DNA of 64,000 nucleotides from an uncultured Polaribacter sp. GTDB taxonomy: Bacteria > Bacteroidota > Bacteroidia > Flavobacteriales > Flavobacteriaceae. Made by a program: the position numbers and the translations under genes. Location of the stretch: positions 34,802 through 98,801 of the forward strand of contig NZ_CANLXV010000013.1 of NCBI RefSeq assembly GCF_947495205.1. Direction: 5' to 3'. Below are positions 59,009-64,000 of this stretch, one piece after another. A model generated the notes under the pieces. That model was given only the letters and a program-made list of their open reading frames with translations. It searched no databases and was not told the DNA's origin. Each line of letters opens with the position of its first letter. Position 1 is the stretch's first letter.

Positions 59009-61387
59009 ATGAATTTTTGGACAAAAGCTGCCGGTTTAATACTTAGAAACCGCTTTTTAGTTTTATTTTTAATTGCTATTGCAACAGGTCTGTTATCTAC
59101 ACAGATGAAGTATATGCAATTTTCTTATTCTGAGGCCAACCTACTTCCAGAAGACCATGAAGCCAATTTAGAGTATAACAAATTCCTAGAAATTTTTGGA
59201 GAAGAAGGTAATTTAGTAATTCTTGGAGTAAAAGATACTACTGTTTTTACACCACAAAAATTTAATGCGTGGAATAATTTAGTAGCGCAATTTAACGATA
59301 GACAAGAAGTTGATTTTACCATTTCTATTGCTGATGTAAAAAAATTAAAAGCCGATAGAAAACAAAGAAAATTTGTTTTAGAACCACTTTACGAAGAGAA
59401 TCCTACAACAGCAGAAGAAGTAAATGCCATAAAAAAAGAGCTTTTTGAGAAATTGCCTTTCTATGAGAATTTACTATTCAATAAAGAAACTGGTACATTA
59501 CAAACGGCCATCTACATTAAAAAAGAAATTATAAACACGCCCAAACGTAGAGATTTTATTTTTGATGTGCTTATTCCTAAAATTGAAAAATTTGAAAAAG
59601 AAAATGGATTAGATGTTCGTGTTTCTGGTATGCCATATATTAGAACATTAAATGCGCAAAATATACAAGATGAAATTTTAATTTTTGTGGTGGGCGCATT
59701 ATTAATTACTGCCGTAATTTTCTTTTTCTTTTTCAGATCTTTTAGAGCCACATTTATTACACTTTTAGTAGTTATGATTGGTGTTACTTGGGCCTTTGGT
59801 TTTATTGGTTTATTCCGTTATGAAATCACTGTTTTATCTGCTTTAATTCCGCCTTTAATTATTGTAATTGGGGTACCCAATGCTGTTTTTTTAATTAATA
59901 AATATCAACAAGAAGTAAAAAAACATGGCATGCAAGCCAAAGCTTTACAAAGGGTAATTGCTAAAATTGGTAATGCTACATTAATGACTAATATTACTAC
60001 AGCCTCTGGTTTTGCAACCTTTGTATTTGTAAAAAGTAGTTTGTTAAGAGAATTCGGTATTTTAGCTTCTGTTAACATCATTAGTATCTTTGTTTTAGCA
60101 CTGTTAATTATACCAATTATTTACAGTTTTATGCCACTTCCAAAGAAAAAACATTTAAATCACTTAGAAAAAAAGTGGATTGAAAATGTAGTAGATTGGA
60201 TGGAACGAATGGTAAAAAACCAAAGAATTACAGTTTATATTACTACAGTAATCGTTATTATTTTAGGCATTATAGGCGTTTATCAAATTAACGTTTCTGG
60301 TAGTTTAATTGAAGATATTCCTAAAAAAACTTCATTTTATAAAGATATTAAATTCTTTGAGAAAGAATTTGGTGGCATTATGCCTTTAGAAATTTTAATA
60401 GATACCAAAAAAGAAAAAGGCGTAATGAAACTTTCTGTCTTAAAGAAGATGGAAAAACTAAATGATATTATAGAAAGTTTCCCAGAATTATCTAAACCAA
60501 TCTCTGTAACTAACATTGTAAAATACTCCAAACAAGCTTATTACAAAGGAAATCCTAAATACTACCAATTACCAACAAGACAAGAACAAGGCTATATCTT
60601 TTCTTATAATAAAAACTCTAATAGTGATGCTAGTATGCTAAAAACCTTTGTAGATGCTACAGGACGTTATGCTCGTATTACTACGTTTATGAAAGATATT
60701 GGTACAGATAAGATGGATATAATTCAACAACGTTTAAAAACAGTAATTGATAAAGAATTTCCATCAGAAAAATATACGGTTTCTTTAACAGGAAAAGCAT
60801 TGGTTTTTATAAAAGGAACCAATTACTTAATTAAAAACTTAGTCATTTCATTATCATTAGCTATCTTTTTAATTGCCATTTTTATGGCATGGATGTTTAG
60901 ATCTCCACAAATGATTTTAATCTCTTTGGTGCCTAACATGTTGCCACTTTTAATTACTGCAGGTTTAATGGGCTTTTTTAACATTCCAATAAAACCTTCT
61001 ACCATTTTAGTATTTAGCATTGCTTTTGGTATTTCTGTAGATGATACCATTCACTTTTTAGCAAAATACAGGCAAGAGTTAATTGCCAACAAATGGAAAA
61101 TTAAACCATCTGTTTATGCCGCTTTAAGAGAAACAGGTGTAAGTATGTTTTATACTTCTATAGTATTGTTTTTTGGCTTCTTAACCTTTACGTTATCTAG
61201 CTTTGGTGGTACAATTGCACTAGGTGGTTTGGTTTCTGTTACACTACTTTTAGCAATGATATCTAACTTGTTATTGTTGCCTTCTCTTTTATTAACATTC
61301 GAGAAAAAAATTGCGAATAAAAAAGTATTTAAGGAACCCAAAATAGAGATTTTTCCTGAGAATAAGGGTAAACAAGATATAAAATAA
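59009..61387 (+). CDS. RND/MMPL-family transporter
   Basis: Two sets of TMs (LIFVVGALLITAVIFFFFFRSF; STILVFSIAFGISVDDTIHFLAKYRQE). Start at MNFWTK preferred because TACCTTTG (58986-58993) lies just upstream. Confidence 0.9.
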   Translation: MNFWTKAAGLILRNRFLVLFLIAIATGLLSTQMKYMQFSYSEANLLPEDHEANLEYNKFLEIFGEEGNLVILGVKDTTVFTPQKFNAWNNLVAQFNDRQEVDFTISIADVKKLKADRKQRKFVLEPLYEENPTTAEEVNAIKKELFEKLPFYENLLFNKETGTLQTAIYIKKEIINTPKRRDFIFDVLIPKIEKFEKENGLDVRVSGMPYIRTLNAQNIQDEILIFVVGALLITAVIFFFFFRSFRATFITLLVVMIGVTWAFGFIGLFRYEITVLSALIPPLIIVIGVPNAVFLINKYQQEVKKHGMQAKALQRVIAKIGNATLMTNITTASGFATFVFVKSSLLREFGILASVNIISIFVLALLIIPIIYSFMPLPKKKHLNHLEKKWIENVVDWMERMVKNQRITVYITTVIVIILGIIGVYQINVSGSLIEDIPKKTSFYKDIKFFEKEFGGIMPLEILIDTKKEKGVMKLSVLKKMEKLNDIIESFPELSKPISVTNIVKYSKQAYYKGNPKYYQLPTRQEQGYIFSYNKNSNSDASMLKTFVDATGRYARITTFMKDIGTDKMDIIQQRLKTVIDKEFPSEKYTVSLTGKALVFIKGTNYLIKNLVISLSLAIFLIAIFMAWMFRSPQMILISLVPNMLPLLITAGLMGFFNIPIKPSTILVFSIAFGISVDDTIHFLAKYRQELIANKWKIKPSVYAALRETGVSMFYTSIVLFFGFLTFTLSSFGGTIALGGLVSVTLLLAMISNLLLLPSLLLTFEKKIANKKVFKEPKIEIFPENKGKQDIK

Positions 61388-61422
61388 ATAGTTTATTTAG
61401 TTTAAAAAAATTAATAATCATA

Positions 61423-61457
61423 AAAAAAATCGGATGTTTTTTAAACATCCGATTTTT
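61423..61457. terminator. Bidirectional terminator between the MMPL and LRR genes
   Basis: AAAATCGGATGTTTttTAAACATCCGATTTTT. Confidence 0.8.
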
Positions 61458-61477
61458 ACATTTAACAAAAACTCTTT

Positions 61478-64000
61478 TTACTTTTTCATGATTCTTTTAG
61501 TTACTTTCCCTTTTTCTGTAATAATATTTAAGAGATAAATACCAGGTACCAATTCAGATACATCTATTCTTTGATTTGGATTTCTAATTGATTTTATTTT
61601 CTTACCAATAGTATTGTAAACTTCAATGCTTTTAATATCTATATTTTCTGAATTTCTAATTTGCAATAAATTAACTACTGGATTAGGATATAGTTGAAAT
61701 GTTCGCGCTAATACATTATCTTCTGTAGATAATGTAGCATCATAATTTAATGTAATTCTTTCTGTTTCTATATTAAAATCATTTACAACACTATTAGAAA
61801 CTACACAGTAATAAAAAGCTGCATCTTGCTGGGTTGCATCAGCTAGAGTATAAGTTTTATCTGTTGCCCCTTCTATCTTAGACCAGTTCCTATACCATTG
61901 ATACTCATTATTAGCTCCACGAACTTCGGCTGTAAAAACAGTATCAAAACCATCTCCAAAATCTATGGTTTTTTCCTCTCCTACTTTTGCTTGACCTGTA
62001 TACGAAAATGAAGAAACATTGTCTTTATAATATTGGAATTCATCTTCAAAATCGCCAAAATGTAATTGATTATCATTAAAATTAAGTTGAGATAAATTTG
62101 CAGCTTTCGTAAAATTTGGAATTTTACTAGACAACTGGTTACTCTGTAAATAAACAATTTCTAAATTTACCAAAGCATTCATTTCTGTTGGCAAACCTGT
62201 AAATTGGTTGTTGTTTAACGAAAGTCTTTTTAAGGCTGTTAAGTTTCCAAAATTTGTAGGTAACACTCCAGTAATTTCATTAGAACTTAATTGCAAGTTT
62301 TCTAATTTAGTAAGATTACCAATAGATTCTGAAAGCGCTCCTTTTAATTGATTTGAAGATAGAGAAATATCAGTAATATGTTTACCACCATCTACAATTT
62401 TTGTGGTAACTCCTTGCCACTTTGTAGCATTGTATGGATTATTTATTAGTGCCTTAGCTAAATTACCATTCCAATTACTATTATTTCGCCAATTTGCTCC
62501 ATCTAAATTATTATATAGATCTACCAGAGCTTGTATCTCATTTTGTGGCACATTATTGTAAGCAGTACAATCTTGACCCCAAACAATATTCGGTCTGTTT
62601 TGAGCAAAAGAACTTGTTTCCCAATCTGAAATGGTATTTTGTGGCACTGCAATACAATTTAAATATGGATTACTTGAAAAACTAAAACTTCTACTATACA
62701 ATCTTTCAGAATCATAACCATTATCAAAAATTGAAGGTGAAACACCTATTTTTAAACCTGTAATTTGATTAGATGAAACCGATAAATTATCTAAATTAAT
62801 TAAGTTTGAAAAATCTAAATTTCCTTCTAATTGATTAGAACTTATATCTAATCTTCGTAAAGAGGTGATATTATTAATTTCTGCAGGAATTGTTTTTAAA
62901 ACATATTCAGCCTTATCAGAATCATATTGCCTTGTAAAGGTCAATTGTTCTAAATTTTCCAACTCACCAATTTCTAGAGCAATTTCTGAAACTGTATTAC
63001 TATTAAATTCTAATTCTTTTAATTGTGTTAAATTTTTAATTACTGATGGAATTGTACCATCTAATTGATTAGAATTCAATTCAACTTTAGTTACATGTTT
63101 TTGACCATTAATAATTGCAGTAGTTACACCATACCATGATCCTACATTTCTTTTTAGTGTGTTGTCTGTTTCCCAAAGAACACCATTGTATGAACTAGAC
63201 AAATCATTTTTCCAATCTGTACCTTTTGTCTTATTATAGATTGCTATTAAAGCATCTCTTTCTTTATCTGGAATGGAATTATTAGTTACTGCACTACAAT
63301 TGTCTGAATAGATTACGCCATTGTCAATAAAATTTTGCGTCCCATTTGCATCAGATAATTGCCACGAAACTAACTCATCTTGTGGCACTTCTATACAACC
63401 TAATGCATTTCTTTTTGTACTAAAATAAGAGCTACCAGAAAAAGTATTATCACTTCTAATATTAAAAGCTGTTGGTGCTAAATTTAATTTTAAACCTGTA
63501 ATTGTATTATATTCTAATTTTAACCTATCTAAAACGTCTAAATTGCTTAAATCTAAAACACCATCAATAAAATTATTATTTGCAATTAATTCATCTAACA
63601 TAGTTAGATTATTAATTGTTGTTGGTAAACTTGTTAGAGCATTATACTCTATATTTAGATTTTCTAAATTTACCAAATTACCTATTGTAGTTGGTATATT
63701 CTCTAACTTGTTTTGATTTAAATATAACTTTTTTAAACTCCCAATATTCCCAATTTCATCTGGTAAAGTCGTTAAGGTTTTTGTATTATCTGTTCTATCT
63801 ATTTGATTAGATACATTAAGTTCTTCTAATACTGCAAAATTCCCTATTCCTGTTGGTAAATTGGTTAACCCATTCCTACTTAAATTTAAATACGTTAAAC
63901 TTGATAAATTACCAATCTCTGGGGGTAAACTTGTTAAGTTATTACCGGTTAAATCTAATTTGGTTAATTTGCTTAACTCGCCAATCTCTGGCTTTAACTC
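61478..64000 (-). CDS. Secreted leucine-rich-repeat protein with T9SS sorting domain, 5' end beyond the window
   Basis: LRR units (LTSLPPEIGNLSSLTYLNLSRNGLTNLP...); same frame remains open from 63676 to 64000, so the track start (a TTG) is internal; C-terminal QLYPNPVVNLLQI...GIYLLNIITEKGKVTKRIMKK. Confidence 0.88.
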   Translation of the reverse strand, partial: ELKPEIGELSKLTKLDLTGNNLTSLPPEIGNLSSLTYLNLSRNGLTNLPTGIGNFAVLEELNVSNQIDRTDNTKTLTTLPDEIGNIGSLKKLYLNQNKLENIPTTIGNLVNLENLNIEYNALTSLPTTINNLTMLDELIANNNFIDGVLDLSNLDVLDRLKLEYNTITGLKLNLAPTAFNIRSDNTFSGSSYFSTKRNALGCIEVPQDELVSWQLSDANGTQNFIDNGVIYSDNCSAVTNNSIPDKERDALIAIYNKTKGTDWKNDLSSSYNGVLWETDNTLKRNVGSWYGVTTAIINGQKHVTKVELNSNQLDGTIPSVIKNLTQLKELEFNSNTVSEIALEIGELENLEQLTFTRQYDSDKAEYVLKTIPAEINNITSLRRLDISSNQLEGNLDFSNLINLDNLSVSSNQITGLKIGVSPSIFDNGYDSERLYSRSFSFSSNPYLNCIAVPQNTISDWETSSFAQNRPNIVWGQDCTAYNNVPQNEIQALVDLYNNLDGANWRNNSNWNGNLAKALINNPYNATKWQGVTTKIVDGGKHITDISLSSNQLKGALSESIGNLTKLENLQLSSNEITGVLPTNFGNLTALKRLSLNNNQFTGLPTEMNALVNLEIVYLQSNQLSSKIPNFTKAANLSQLNFNDNQLHFGDFEDEFQYYKDNVSSFSYTGQAKVGEEKTIDFGDGFDTVFTAEVRGANNEYQWYRNWSKIEGATDKTYTLADATQQDAAFYYCVVSNSVVNDFNIETERITLNYDATLSTEDNVLARTFQLYPNPVVNLLQIRNSENIDIKSIEVYNTIGKKIKSIRNPNQRIDVSELVPGIYLLNIITEKGKVTKRIMKK

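Noticed and set aside
1-64000. CRISPR array, prophage, transposase, integrase or toxin-antitoxin/defence system
   Set aside because: No regularly spaced repeats, phage structural genes, transposase or defence-type domains recognised in any frame.

Overview
AT-rich Bacteroidota (Flavobacteriaceae-like) chromosomal window, called from T9SS C-terminal sorting domains, SusC/SusD pairs and TAnnTTTG promoters. About 1-38.5 kb is a polysaccharide-utilisation and sugar-catabolism island that fits ulvan (sulfated rhamnose/uronate polymer). It holds a BNR-4 ulvan-lyase-like protein, a sulfatase-GH78 rhamnosidase fusion, two tandem SusC/SusD pairs with a DUF1735-type lipoprotein, a uronate module (TRAP transporter, DUF4861, KduD, KduI, UxuA, UxuB-like SDR), an NCS1-like permease with an untracked 55-aa membrane protein, and an L-rhamnose operon (LldD, tandem class II aldolase, kinase, isomerase, bifunctional aldolase/dehydrogenase). 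A divergent GntR/LacI-type regulator follows. A tRNA-Gln(TTG) marks the border with a housekeeping region (DUF2723, polA, Sua5-type protein, RluA, rplM-rpsI, rpsB-tsf, pyrH-frr, MMPL, LRR protein). The most notable finding is a composite promoter element that occurs five times, only in intergenic regions of the island: CAGnACAGnACAGGATRC, then exactly 19 bp, then a TAnnTTTG-like -7 box. It precedes the lectin gene, the sulfatase-rhamnosidase, the SusCD operon, the permease operon and the rhamnose operon, but I did not find it before the uronate operon or the lyase. It probably defines a rhamnose-type regulon. All calls come from reading the sequence; no searches were run.
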